Positions 1-6,778 of a stretch of DNA of 48,357 nucleotides are shown here, one piece after another. Under the pieces are notes generated by a model that was given only the letters and a program-made list of their open reading frames with translations, did not search any database and had not been told where the DNA came from. Within the stretch, counting starts at the first letter, position 1. Every line of letters starts with the position of its first letter. The position numbers and the translations under genes are program-made. The stretch lies in NCBI GenBank assembly GCA_009773395.1, contig WRPI01000002.1, positions 1 through 48,357 on the forward strand, read 5' to 3'. Origin of the DNA: Hyphomonadaceae bacterium (lineage in GTDB: Bacteria > Pseudomonadota > Alphaproteobacteria > Caulobacterales > Aquidulcibacteraceae).

Positions 1-2
1 TT

Positions 3-953
3 TCGTCCTATGTGCCGCAAATAGCGCCCGAGATTTTACGGCCGATTTTGATAATTTCAATCGTCGGTGGTTTTGGCCTGATTAATGTTGGCGGTGTCGA
101 AAAAACTTCCAAATTTATTAGTTATGGCACGGCTGTTAAGCTTTTGCCTTTGGCGATTTTCATTTTGGTAGGTGGTTTTTTCGTGGTTTCAAATCAGCAA
201 GCGATGCAAGTGACTTTGCCGCAAACTGATTTTGGCCGCGCGGTTATTTTGGCGCTTTTTGCGTTCAGCGGTATGGAAACCATTTTGGCCGCCAGCGGCG
301 AAGTGAAAGACCCCGCCAAAACCATACCCAAATCATTATTCATAGCCATGGCTGGGGTTTTGTTTTTCTACGTGAGTATTCAGCTTATTTCGCAAAGCTT
401 ATTGGGTGATGCGCTTGCTGGCTCGAAAACTCCGCTTGCCGATGGCATTGGCAAATATGTGGCGCCATTGGGCATATTATTGCTTTTTGGCGCCACTTTG
501 TCCCGCGTGATGTGGGTTGCGAGTTCGGTTTTGGGGTCGCCAAGAATATTGTTTGCGATGGCGCGTGATGGCAATTTACCGAAACAATTAGGCGCAGTGC
601 ACGCCAAAAATGCAACACCGTATATTGCGATTTGGTTTCACGTAATTGTCGGTATTTTGCTTGCGCTTAGTGGCACATTTGAACAATTGGCGGTGTTATC
701 CGGCCTTGCTACTGCCGGCACTTATATATTGACATGTGCTGCGGCTTGGCAACTTTCACGCAAAAAAGTCGAAGTTTTGGGAAAACCATTTACTTTTAAG
801 TATGTGTCAATTGCGGCAATTATCGGCATAATTAGCATGATTTTTATCATATTCATGGGCGCCCGCGATGAAATAATTGGCTTTTTTGGAATGATATTTG
901 TGACGATTGGGTTGTATTGGATTGGAAAGAAATTGGGGAAATCGCCAATATAG
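3..953 (+). CDS. APC-family amino acid permease (5'-truncated by window edge)
   Basis: C-terminal ~316 residues of an amino acid/polyamine/organocation (APC) permease in the inner membrane; the reading frame is open to the left edge, so the true start lies outside the window. About eight hydrophobic segments are visible, and the segment FSGMETILAASGEVKDPAKT is the conserved APC cytoplasmic loop following a membrane helix. Members exchange or import amino acids by proton or substrate antiport; the substrate cannot be read here. The TAG stop is embedded in the left arm of a long palindrome that separates it from the convergent downstream gene. Family assignment is firm, substrate unknown. Confidence 0.85.
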   Translation, partial: SSYVPQIAPEILRPILIISIVGGFGLINVGGVEKTSKFISYGTAVKLLPLAIFILVGGFFVVSNQQAMQVTLPQTDFGRAVILALFAFSGMETILAASGEVKDPAKTIPKSLFIAMAGVLFFYVSIQLISQSLLGDALAGSKTPLADGIGKYVAPLGILLLFGATLSRVMWVASSVLGSPRILFAMARDGNLPKQLGAVHAKNATPYIAIWFHVIVGILLALSGTFEQLAVLSGLATAGTYILTCAAAWQLSRKKVEVLGKPFTFKYVSIAAIIGIISMIFIIFMGARDEIIGFFGMIFVTIGLYWIGKKLGKSPI

Positions 954-1125
954 TATTAGAGCGTTAGATGTCCAAGTTGCACCGTTTTGCCCCGCCCTTT
1001 TGCACCATTTTCGGCAACAAATATTTGGCGAATACCCCAGTATTCACCGCATATTTGCCACCAAAACTGGCACAAAATTGCTGCGGCAAATTCGATTCAA
1101 CTTGAACATCCAACGCTCTAGTACT
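952..1125. repeat. 174-bp imperfect palindromic element between convergent genes
   Basis: The terminal 28 bases (952-979) match the reverse complement of 1098-1125 with three mismatches. The interior also folds back, down to GAATAC/GTATTC around a four-base loop near 1038. It begins inside the stop codon of the permease and ends on the stop codon of the minus-strand gene, so it could act as a bidirectional terminator or be a mobile palindromic repeat. Both strands can be translated through it, giving a similar RALDVQV peptide from each arm, which shows the symmetry rather than a gene. Confidence 0.8.
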
Positions 1126-1724
1126 CAATTTTTCTTGAGGCTGTATTTTGTTGCCGACCAATCGTCACTTATTGCGCAAATCTTTGTGTCTATGAAGCCA
1201 TTCGCGCGCATTATTTTGCGAACAATATCACCATTCGGCGCGCTGGTTTTGCCTTTGCCATGAATAGTCCAAATTGGGCATTGGAAGCCCTCGGTTGAAT
1301 ATTCATTTAGCATTTTCTCTATGTCGCTTAAATCATTGAACTGCGTGAACGCCAATATTGCTTCATTAGCCGAACTAATTATTGACCCCGAAATAGCCAA
1401 TATGATGTTTTCTTCACTTATTTTCCCAAAAACATAAATATTGTCATTTGGCTTTATCCCAAGCTTTTCGAATAGGGGCTTTGGCGGCGACGAGATTTTA
1501 ATTGCCCACTTCTCGGCGTATACTTGACCCAATTCCAAGCGGAAATCTTTGCCTTCATTCTCGAAAATCAAACGACCATCGTTAGCACGGACATTCGCTA
1601 AATTTTCAAACCGCAACCTCGCTTTATATCCGCCGCGCAATATTAATTCGTTGCTTTCAAGAAGTGCCTTAACTTCAAATTCGTCGCCATTAACAATTAA
1701 AAGTGTGTTCGCTTCGAGACCCAT
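1125..1724 (-). CDS. DUF3052-like protein with extra N-terminal domain
   Basis: 199-residue cytoplasmic protein. The C-terminal half (from about residue 83, PLFEKLGIKPNDNIYVFG, to the end, IDTKICAISDDWSATKY) has the layout of the DUF3052 family: a small alpha/beta domain opening with a KLGIK motif and closing with a K(V/I)CAI-x-(D/E)-x-WS strand. The N-terminal ~80 residues are beta-rich and unrecognised. No enzymatic motif is visible and the molecular role is unknown. The start is the first ATG; no strong ribosome site precedes it. Convergent with the permease, separated only by the palindrome. Family call is from memory of motifs and moderately sure. Confidence 0.6.
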   Translation of the reverse strand: MGLEANTLLIVNGDEFEVKALLESNELILRGGYKARLRFENLANVRANDGRLIFENEGKDFRLELGQVYAEKWAIKISSPPKPLFEKLGIKPNDNIYVFGKISEENIILAISGSIISSANEAILAFTQFNDLSDIEKMLNEYSTEGFQCPIWTIHGKGKTSAPNGDIVRKIMRANGFIDTKICAISDDWSATKYSLKKN

Positions 1725-1760
1725 TCAAATATCATTTTTCAAAAAATCAAAGACATGTAA

Positions 1761-1851
1761 AGAAATTTTGAAAACGACGCTTTTCGAAATTTCTTTTCGA
1801 TACGATACAACTCGCCGAGTGAACCCCGAAGGGGTGAAGGTGGTGAGTTGA
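1761..1851 (-). ncRNA. Diverged copy of the ssrA spacer RNA structure
   Basis: Two hairpins: a 14-bp stem at 1761-1794 with loop cgacgc, and an outer stem 1808-1816/1842-1850 enclosing an accccGAAggggt hairpin. The same pair of structures with the same loop and the same flanking AAGTGA/GAAGG bases lies in the tmRNA intervening segment (2243-2334). The stems differ in sequence but keep pairing. It lies downstream of the duplicated coding tail on the minus strand. Function unknown; a processing or termination element is an inference. Confidence 0.5.
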
Positions 1852-1862
1852 GCCAAAAAAAA

Positions 1863-1976
1863 GCGGCAGTTTTCTCTGTTGCCGGGAAAGCTGCCAAACC
1901 CCGCCTATTACCGTAGTATTAGTACTTAAGCGGATTTAACCGTAGCTGCTTACGCGGCCAAAGCATAATTTTGGGC
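1863..1976 (-). ncRNA. Partial duplicate of tmRNA coding-piece tail
   Basis: 114-bp direct repeat of 2014-2127 at an offset of 151 bases. It holds the last eight tag codons and stop (reading AQNYALAA, versus AQDYALAA in the complete copy) and the 3' hairpin. The hairpin arms differ from the main copy on both sides (ggcag/ctgcc instead of gctag/ctagc), so pairing is preserved by compensating changes. The hairpin is followed on the minus strand by a run of eight T, as in an intrinsic terminator. It lacks the tRNA-like 5' head, so it is not a second complete tmRNA. Confidence 0.75.
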
Positions 1977-2013
1977 ATCCTATCTATGCATAGGCTCGCG
2001 TCATAAAAATAAA

Positions 2014-2224
2014 GCGCTAGTTTTCTCTGTTGCCGGGAAAACTAGCAAACCCCGCCTATTACCGTAGTATTAGGACTTAAGCGGATTTAACCGTAGCTGC
2101 TTACGCGGCCAAAGCATAATCCTGAGCAAAGTTATCGTTTGCATCTATAAAATTGGGCCTTTAACGTGTCCCATGCGGGCAAAAGCTAACATCTTTACAC
2201 ATCTGTCGATCCTATATCGGCCCC
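2014..2224 (-). ncRNA. ssrA: tmRNA coding piece (permuted two-piece ssrA)
   Basis: Coding half of a circularly permuted transfer-messenger RNA, which rescues stalled ribosomes and adds a degradation tag. On the minus strand it starts GGGGCCGATATAGGATCGAC at 2224, whose first seven bases pair with the acceptor-piece 3' end. The tag frame is 2142-2101: codons reading ANDNFAQDYALAA then TAA, with the classic protease-recognised LAA end. It finishes with a 10-bp hairpin (arms gctagttttc and gaaaactagc) followed by a T-rich stretch at about 2014. The exact processed 3' end cannot be read from sequence. Two-piece tmRNA is characteristic of alphaproteobacteria. Confidence 0.93.
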
Positions 2225-2342
2225 AAAATAAAAAGCGAAAGTCAAAAATTTTTGAAAACGACGCTTTTCAAAAATATTTGTCCGCTTATTCCAACTTGCT
2301 AAGTGAGGCACGTAGTGCCGAAGGCGGCAAGTTGAGGTTTTT
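2225..2342 (-). other. tmRNA intervening segment
   Basis: Spacer between acceptor and coding pieces, removed during maturation of permuted tmRNA. It contains a 16-bp stem at 2243-2280 with loop cgacgc and a second structure with outer stem caacttgc/gcaagttg (2292-2299 and 2327-2334) enclosing ggcacGTAgtgcc. A diverged copy of this structure pair lies at 1761-1851. Confidence 0.75.
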
Positions 2343-2424
2343 TGGTGGAGCCGCGGGGAATCGCACCCCGGTCCAGCCTGTTTATTCCATGCGCGTTTAT
2401 CGCCATAGTCGGGCAAGCCCGACA
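2343..2424 (-). ncRNA. ssrA: tmRNA acceptor piece (permuted two-piece ssrA)
   Basis: Acceptor half of the two-piece tmRNA, first in transcription order. Its 3' end reads CGGCTCCACCA (encoded CCA at 2345-2343), with a T-arm of five pairs CGGGG/CCCCG around the loop TGCGATT, and the acceptor strand CGGCTCC pairs with GGGGCCG of the coding piece. The probable 5' end starts at a perfect hairpin GTCGGGC-TT-GCCCGAC at about 2424. A TATACT box just upstream on the minus strand (about 2437-2442) is a possible -10 element. The 5' boundary is inferred. Confidence 0.9.
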
Positions 2425-2496
2425 AAATGAATATAGTATAGGTTTGGTGAAAAAGGAAGTAGCGCGTTTGGATTTGTCACACCCTCGTCACACTGT

Positions 2497-2528
2497 GTCG
2501 ATATGTCCAGAAACATGGAAATATCGAC
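2497..2528. promoter_or_regulatory. Putative ArsR operator over the arsR start
   Basis: A 32-bp inverted repeat: GTCGATATGTCCA, six-base spacer, TGGAAATATCGAC, with 12 of 13 positions symmetric. It covers both candidate arsR start codons (2503 and 2515). A TTGTCA at 2474-2479 is spaced about like a -35 box for a -10 inside the left arm, so RNA may begin very near the ATG at 2515 and be leaderless. Autoregulation by ArsR at such a site is known for the family; binding here is inference. Confidence 0.6.
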
Positions 2529-2838
2529 GGCATTGACCGCGCTTGGCGCTTTATCACAGGAAACCCGCTTGAAGGCTTTTAAGCTGTTGGTTGAATACGG
2601 CCATTCTGGTGCGCAAGCAGGCGATTTGGCTGCCGCGCTTCAGGTGCCGCATAATACATTGTCATTTCACTTGGCACATCTTGAGCGCGCGGGCCTTGTT
2701 CGGTCTAACAAAATGGGGCGATGCGTTATTTATTCGGTGCAGCGCGAGACTATGAATGGCTTGGTTTTGTTTCTGAATGAAAATTGCTGCTCGCGCGAAA
2801 ATGTGGATTGCCTAAATCTTACCGAAGCAAAATGTTGA
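2515..2838 (+). CDS. arsR: ArsR-family arsenic-responsive repressor
   Basis: Winged-helix metalloregulator of about 107 residues. The helix-turn-helix core (DLAAALQVPHNTLSFHLAHL) and wing (GLVRSNKMGRCVIYS) are typical of ArsR. The C-terminus carries NCCSRENVDC and a final Cys, a vicinal Cys pair plus a third Cys, which matches the As(III) site type of Acidithiobacillus ArsR rather than the CVC site of the E. coli type. ATG 2515 is chosen because the family fold starts there; ATG 2503 would add four residues. It heads an operon with arsC and an aquaporin and lies divergent to ssrA. Release from DNA on As(III) binding is the family mechanism. Confidence 0.85.
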   Translation: MEISTALTALGALSQETRLKAFKLLVEYGHSGAQAGDLAAALQVPHNTLSFHLAHLERAGLVRSNKMGRCVIYSVQRETMNGLVLFLNENCCSRENVDCLNLTEAKC

Positions 2839-2856
2839 AAATGAAGGATGTTTGGA

Positions 2857-3357
2857 ATGAGCGATAAAAAATACAATATATTATTTCTGTGCACAGGCAA
2901 TTCGGCGCGTTCGATTTTGGGCGAAGCGATTACCAATCATTATTTTGGCAATCGCTTTAACGCCTTTTCAGCAGGTTCAAACCCCGCAGGTGTGGTCAAC
3001 CCCCATTCACTGGAATTGTTGAAAGCGTTAAAAATCCCCACCAATTCCGCGCGTTCAAAAAATTGGGATGAATTTGCAAAAGAAGGCGCGACAGAATTGG
3101 ATTTTGTCTTTACAGTTTGTGACAATGCCGCAGCCGAAGTTTGCCCATTTTGGCCGGGCCAACCGATGAGTGCGCATTGGGGCCTGCCTGACCCTGCCGC
3201 AGTAACTGGATCAAAAGCCGAAATTGCTGCGGCCTTTAGCGAAGCGTTTCGGATGCTAAAAAACCGCATTACCGCTTTCGCGAGCCTGCCAATTGCCAGT
3301 CTCGATAGGCTTTCGTTACAATCTGACTTAGACAAAATTGGCGACGCAAAAGACTAA
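2857..3357 (+). CDS. arsC: Arsenate reductase, thioredoxin-coupled LMW-phosphatase type
   Basis: Reduces arsenate to arsenite in the cytoplasm. The low-molecular-weight phosphatase P-loop CTGNSARS gives catalytic Cys12 and Arg18; Cys88 and Cys96 in VCDNAAAEVCPFWPG would be the relay cysteines that pass the disulfide to thioredoxin. The conserved DPA loop (WGLPDPAAV) supplies the acid. Start at ATG 2857 is set by GAAGGA nine bases upstream; an earlier ATG at 2848 abuts that site. Length of 166 residues is normal. It lies 18 bases after arsR and 3 before the aquaporin gene, so the three form an operon. Confidence 0.9.
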   Translation: MSDKKYNILFLCTGNSARSILGEAITNHYFGNRFNAFSAGSNPAGVVNPHSLELLKALKIPTNSARSKNWDEFAKEGATELDFVFTVCDNAAAEVCPFWPGQPMSAHWGLPDPAAVTGSKAEIAAAFSEAFRMLKNRITAFASLPIASLDRLSLQSDLDKIGDAKD

Positions 3358-3360
3358 ATA

Positions 3361-4029
3361 ATGGCATCCACAAATTTGCAAAAACTCATTGCTGAATTTC
3401 TCGGCACTTTGTTATTATTGGCCATAGTTGTTGGCTCCGGCATTATGGGCGAAAGCCTATCCCAAGGTAATGACGCAATTGCCCTGTTGGGCAATACATT
3501 GGCGACGGGCGCTGGCTTGGTGGTGTTAATCACAATTTTTGGGCCAATATCAGGCGCGCATTTCAACCCAATTGTTACTTTGTGCATGGCATTGCGGCGC
3601 GAATTAACGCCAAAATTGGCCGCCCTTTATTGCTTGGCGCAGGTTATCGGTGCAATTTTGGGGGTTTTTTGCGCCCATGCGATGTTTGGCCAAGAAATTT
3701 TGCAGATTTCGAGCAAAGCCCGAGATGGAGTGGCGCTCGGTTTTGCCGAAATAGTCGCGAGCTTTGGCCTGCTTTTGACAATTTTTGGTTCAGTGAAATT
3801 CAAGCCAGAAAGCACACCAGTCTTGGTGGGGCTTTATATTACCTCGGCCTATTGGTTCACCGCCTCCACGTCCTTTGCCAATCCAGCAGTTACGATTGCG
3901 CGATCGCTTAGCGATACATTCGCAGGCATAGCCCCGCATTCAGCGCCGCTATTTATTATCGCACAATTTATTGGTGCGCTGGTAGCGTTGGCGGTGGCGA
4001 AAATGGTGTTTGAAGAAAAATCGGCGTGA
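3361..4029 (+). CDS. aqpS: Aquaglyceroporin (MIP family), probable arsenite channel
   Basis: 222-residue inner-membrane channel with six helices and two half-helix loops. The second NPA box is intact (N174-P175-A176, followed by Arg181), while the first is NPI (69-71) instead of NPA. Placement directly after arsR and arsC, with no ArsB or Acr3 pump in the operon, mirrors the Sinorhizobium meliloti arsR-aqpS-arsC system, in which arsenite made by ArsC leaves through the channel. Family is firm; the arsenite role is inferred from context. The gene symbol follows that precedent. Confidence 0.82.
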   Translation: MASTNLQKLIAEFLGTLLLLAIVVGSGIMGESLSQGNDAIALLGNTLATGAGLVVLITIFGPISGAHFNPIVTLCMALRRELTPKLAALYCLAQVIGAILGVFCAHAMFGQEILQISSKARDGVALGFAEIVASFGLLLTIFGSVKFKPESTPVLVGLYITSAYWFTASTSFANPAVTIARSLSDTFAGIAPHSAPLFIIAQFIGALVALAVAKMVFEEKSA

Positions 4030-4076
4030 AATAATTGCCACTTTTATGAAACGTCTTGCTGGTCTATGTTTGGTTT

Positions 4077-4895
4077 ATGACCTCCGATTCCCACCCCGAC
4101 ATCATCTATCAAAATCTTCTCCGTGATATTCTCGCCAATGGCCTTCGGCGCGAGGACCGCACTGGCACGGGCACTATTGGGGTTTTTGGGCGGCAAATGC
4201 GGTTTGATTTATCAGAAGGTTTTCCGCTTTTGACGACCAAAAAACTATTCACCAAAGCAATATTTGTGGAGCTTTTGTGGTTTTTGCGCGGGCTTACCAA
4301 TGTAAAATGGCTGCAAGAGCGTGGTTGCACAATTTGGGACGAATGGGCGGATGTGAATGGCGAGCTTGGTCCGGTTTATGGCAAACAATGGCGATCTTGG
4401 GCCGCACCGAATGGCCAGAGCATTGATCAAATCGCGCGGCTTATTGATGGGCTAAAAAATAACCCATTTTCGCGCCGCCATATTGTGTCAGCCTGGAACC
4501 CTGCGGATGTTGACGATATGGCGCTACCGCCGTGTCACCTTTTGTTTCAGTTTTATGTTTCGACGGACAAGAAACTTTCATGCCAATTGTATCAACGCAG
4601 CGCCGACGTTTTCCTCGGCGTGCCGTTTAATATCGCTTCTTATGCTTTGTTAACGCAAATGGTGGCGCAAATTTGTGGTTATGAATTGGGGGAATTTGTG
4701 CACACTTTGGGCGACGCGCATATTTATTTGAACCATTTGGAACAAGTCGATTTGCAATTATCCCGCGAACCAATGGCTTTGCCGACGCTCTGGCTGAATC
4801 CCGAAATTACGGAAATCGATAAGTTTGAACTTGAAGATATCAGGGTCGAAAATTACCAAAGCCACGCCACAATAAAAGCCCCAATTGCGGTATAA
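4077..4895 (+). CDS. thyA: Thymidylate synthase
   Basis: Converts dUMP to dTMP with methylenetetrahydrofolate as methyl donor and reductant. 272 residues, close to the E. coli enzyme. Catalytic Cys153 lies in [12 protein letters not shown], the phosphate-binding arginines in [12 protein letters not shown], and the signature [20 protein letters not shown] follows. ATG 4077 is used; an in-frame TTG at 4056 adds seven residues without family support. The product dihydrofolate is recycled by FolA, encoded 1.9 kb downstream, an arrangement common in alphaproteobacteria. Preceding gene is the arsenic channel. Confidence 0.97.
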   Translation: MTSDSHPDIIYQNLLRDILANGLRREDRTGTGTIGVFGRQMRFDLSEGFPLLTTKKLFTKAIFVELLWFLRGLTNVKWLQERGCTIWDEWADVNGELGPVYGKQWRSWAAPNGQSIDQIARLIDGLKNNPFSRRHIVSAWNPADVDDMALPPCHLLFQFYVSTDKKLSCQLYQRSADVFLGVPFNIASYALLTQMVAQICGYELGEFVHTLGDAHIYLNHLEQVDLQLSREPMALPTLWLNPEITEIDKFELEDIRVENYQSHATIKAPIAV

Positions 4896-4900
4896 ACAAA

Positions 4901-4928
4901 CAAAGCCCGCACTATTGCGCGGGCTTTG
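4901..4928 (-). terminator. Intrinsic terminator, minus strand (possibly bidirectional)
   Basis: Perfect 10-bp stem caaagcccgc/gcgggctttg with an eight-base loop. On the minus strand it is followed by TTTGTTTATA, fitting a terminator for the small Cys-rich operon; on the plus strand it lies just after thyA but has no T-run. Confidence 0.75.
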
Positions 4929-4950
4929 CCATCAGTTGTTATGCAATAAA

Positions 4951-5103
4951 CTAGTTACAGCAGGCTCTAAAGCCTTCGCAACAAGCATTGCCAATGGCGC
5001 AACATGCATTTGCAATTGCGTCAATAACTTCGGGGGTTGCAGCGAAAGAAGCCGAGGCTATCAATGTCAAAGACAAAGCTGCTAATGTTACTAATGTTTT
5101 CAT
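4951..5103 (-). CDS. 50-aa exported peptide with three CC pairs in heptad spacing
   Basis: Short gene with an excellent ribosome site (AAGGAG, then eight bases, then ATG). The product has a signal peptide: MKTLV followed by a hydrophobic core and an Ala-rich cleavage region ending SFA-A around residue 21. The mature part of about 29 residues carries Cys pairs at 34-35, 41-42 and 48-49, each preceded by Ala, an exact seven-residue period (ACCAIGN, ACCEGFR, ACC). It ends three residues from the last structural repeat and is followed by a strong terminator. No family recognised. The Cys stripe suggests metal or redox chemistry in the periplasm, which is inference. Confidence 0.7.
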   Translation of the reverse strand: MKTLVTLAALSLTLIASASFAATPEVIDAIANACCAIGNACCEGFRACCN

Positions 5104-5158
5104 TTGAAAACTCCTTAAAAAAAAATTGATTAAATAAATAAACGAAAATTGAGTGATT

Positions 5159-5491
5159 TTAAGGTTTCGGAGGGGGTGGAATGGGCCTTAATTCAATGCC
5201 AGAAAATAGCTGCTGGCGGTCAAGATAGAATGCTCCCAAACTCACTTGGCTTAATTGAAGCAATTTTTGTGAAGACAATATGACTGGGTTGCACTGTGAA
5301 CATGCGATAAGTGAAGCTGCACAAAAATCGTCGCAACAAACTGTGTGGGATTCGCAAATGACTTCGTGCGCGGCGAAAGTATTTGCTCGTGCACTATATG
5401 GGCTGACGCCGACAAAAACTATTGCCAACAACCCCACGATAAGCGCGAAATTTGCTAAGCGTCTTGATTTTCCAAAAGACTTACAATTCAT
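5159..5491 (-). CDS. Small exported Cys-rich protein
   Basis: About 110 residues with a positively charged N-terminus, a hydrophobic segment (FALIVGLLAIVFVGV) and a probable cleavage after SARA. The mature part has a Cys cluster CESHTVCCDDFC followed by ACSQC (seven Cys within 24 residues), then a stretch ending RPIPPPPKP. The overall plan (signal, Cys/His cluster, Pro-rich tail) resembles small exported proteins found next to heavy-metal genes, but I do not recognise a named family. ATG 5491 is preferred; a TTG at 5509 is also possible. It precedes the CC-pair peptide by 55 bases and shares its terminator. Confidence 0.65.
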   Translation of the reverse strand: MNCKSFGKSRRLANFALIVGLLAIVFVGVSPYSARANTFAAHEVICESHTVCCDDFCAASLIACSQCNPVILSSQKLLQLSQVSLGAFYLDRQQLFSGIELRPIPPPPKP

Positions 5492-5519
5492 GACATGTCG
5501 CACTTTCAACCGATCTTTT

Positions 5520-5525
5520 ATTATA
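5520..5525 (-). promoter_or_regulatory. Possible -10 box for the Cys-rich operon
   Basis: A TATAAT hexamer on the minus strand, about 30 bases upstream of the first Cys-rich gene. No good -35 hexamer is seen at the right distance, so this is a weak call. Confidence 0.3.
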
Positions 5526-5574
5526 TTACGTTCGGTTTGAAAAATAGTTACACTCGTGCCAAAAATTATTCAGT

Positions 5575-6750
5575 TCAAATAATTTCCAAACAAACCGCCG
5601 TTGCTTCACCGCCGCCAATGCACAGGCTGGCGCAGCCGCGCTTTACACCCCGAGCACCCATCGCATAAATTAAAGTCGCAATTATTCGCGCACCCGAAGC
5701 GCCAATTGGGTGGCCTAAAGCACAAGCTCCGCCGTTGACGTTTATGATGTCATGACCAATCCCCAAATCCTTCATGGCAATCATTGGCACGACTGCAAAA
5801 GCTTCGTTGATTTCAAACAAGTCAACATCAGAAATCCGCCAACCCGCGCGGGCAATTGCGTTTTTTACGGCGTAAACTGGCGCGGTCGTAAATAATGGCG
5901 GCTCATGGGCATAGCCCGACGTTGAAACAATGCGCGCCAAAATTTTATGCCCGCCCGCACGCGCCGCGCTTTCTCGCATCAAAACCAATGCTGCCGCACC
6001 ATCGGATATGCCAGATGCGTTGGCGGCAGTAACAGTTCCGCCTTGGCCAAAAGCAGGCTTTAGAGTGCGAATTTTTTCGGGGCGTGCTTGGCGCGGTAAT
6101 TCATCGGTGTTGACTGGGGTTTCGCCACTTCGCCCAGCAATAATAACCGCCGCAATTTCGGCGGAAAAATCGGCATTTTGCGCGCGGGTTAGGGTTTCCA
6201 GAGCATAATCATCTTGGGCTTCGCGGCCAAAACCGTATTCGGCGGCGCTGGCATCGGCATATACGCCCATTGCTTTGCCTTCGTAGGCGTCCTCAAGGCC
6301 ATCAAGCGCCATATGGTCGTATAATTTATCATGCCCATATTTGGATCCCTTGCGGTGGGTCTTAGTGAGGAACGGCGCGTTCGACATGCTTTCCATGCCG
6401 CCAGCAACAATAATATCAGCTTCCTCCGCCAAAATCGCATTGCGGCCCATTATCACCGCTTGCATGCCCGAGCCGCACATTTTGTTCAAAGTTGTTGCTT
6501 GGCAGTGCTTCGAAAGGCCCGCTTTCAAGGCGGCTTGCCGGGCCGGGGCTTGGCCTTGGCCCGCGCCCAAAACATTACCCATCAGCGCCCAATTCACAGA
6601 GTCTGGCGCTATGCCAGATTGTTCCATTGCGGCTTTAATTGCGATTGCGCCAAGATCGGACGCGGATAGCGACGATAATTCGCCGAGAAGTGCGCCAATT
6701 GGTGTGCGTTTTGCGCCGACAATAACGATGTTTTCAAATGCCTCTGACAT
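5575..6750 (-). CDS. Acetyl-CoA C-acetyltransferase (thiolase)
   Basis: 391-residue cytoplasmic thiolase. It condenses two acetyl-CoA to acetoacetyl-CoA or cleaves 3-ketoacyl-CoA. The nucleophile is Cys92 in NKMCGSGMQAV, the activating His lies in GGACALGHPIGASG, and the second Cys is Cys377 in CIGGGEATAV. Length and all three motifs are complete. ATG start preceded by AGGAAT. No phaB or other beta-oxidation gene is adjacent, so whether it serves polyhydroxybutyrate synthesis (phaA) or degradation (atoB) cannot be decided. It is divergent from folA with a 28-base gap. Confidence 0.95.
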   Translation of the reverse strand: MSEAFENIVIVGAKRTPIGALLGELSSLSASDLGAIAIKAAMEQSGIAPDSVNWALMGNVLGAGQGQAPARQAALKAGLSKHCQATTLNKMCGSGMQAVIMGRNAILAEEADIIVAGGMESMSNAPFLTKTHRKGSKYGHDKLYDHMALDGLEDAYEGKAMGVYADASAAEYGFGREAQDDYALETLTRAQNADFSAEIAAVIIAGRSGETPVNTDELPRQARPEKIRTLKPAFGQGGTVTAANASGISDGAAALVLMRESAARAGGHKILARIVSTSGYAHEPPLFTTAPVYAVKNAIARAGWRISDVDLFEINEAFAVVPMIAMKDLGIGHDIINVNGGACALGHPIGASGARIIATLIYAMGARGVKRGCASLCIGGGEATAVCLEII

Positions 6751-6778
6751 AGAATTCCTGTTCTTTAATTAGGAATCC

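Noticed and set aside
907-1263. Open frames on both strands through the first palindrome with RALDVQV peptides
   Set aside because: Similar peptides on both strands follow from palindromic symmetry; the frames overlap real gene ends and lack ribosome sites.
2173-2430. Open frames across the tmRNA region
   Set aside because: They are shadows of the structured RNA; conserved tRNA-like, tag and hairpin features explain the sequence.
4885-5085. 66-aa plus-strand Cys-containing frame after thyA
   Set aside because: Antisense to the well-supported 50-aa peptide with signal sequence and AAGGAG site; its Cys come from the same TGT/GCA bases.
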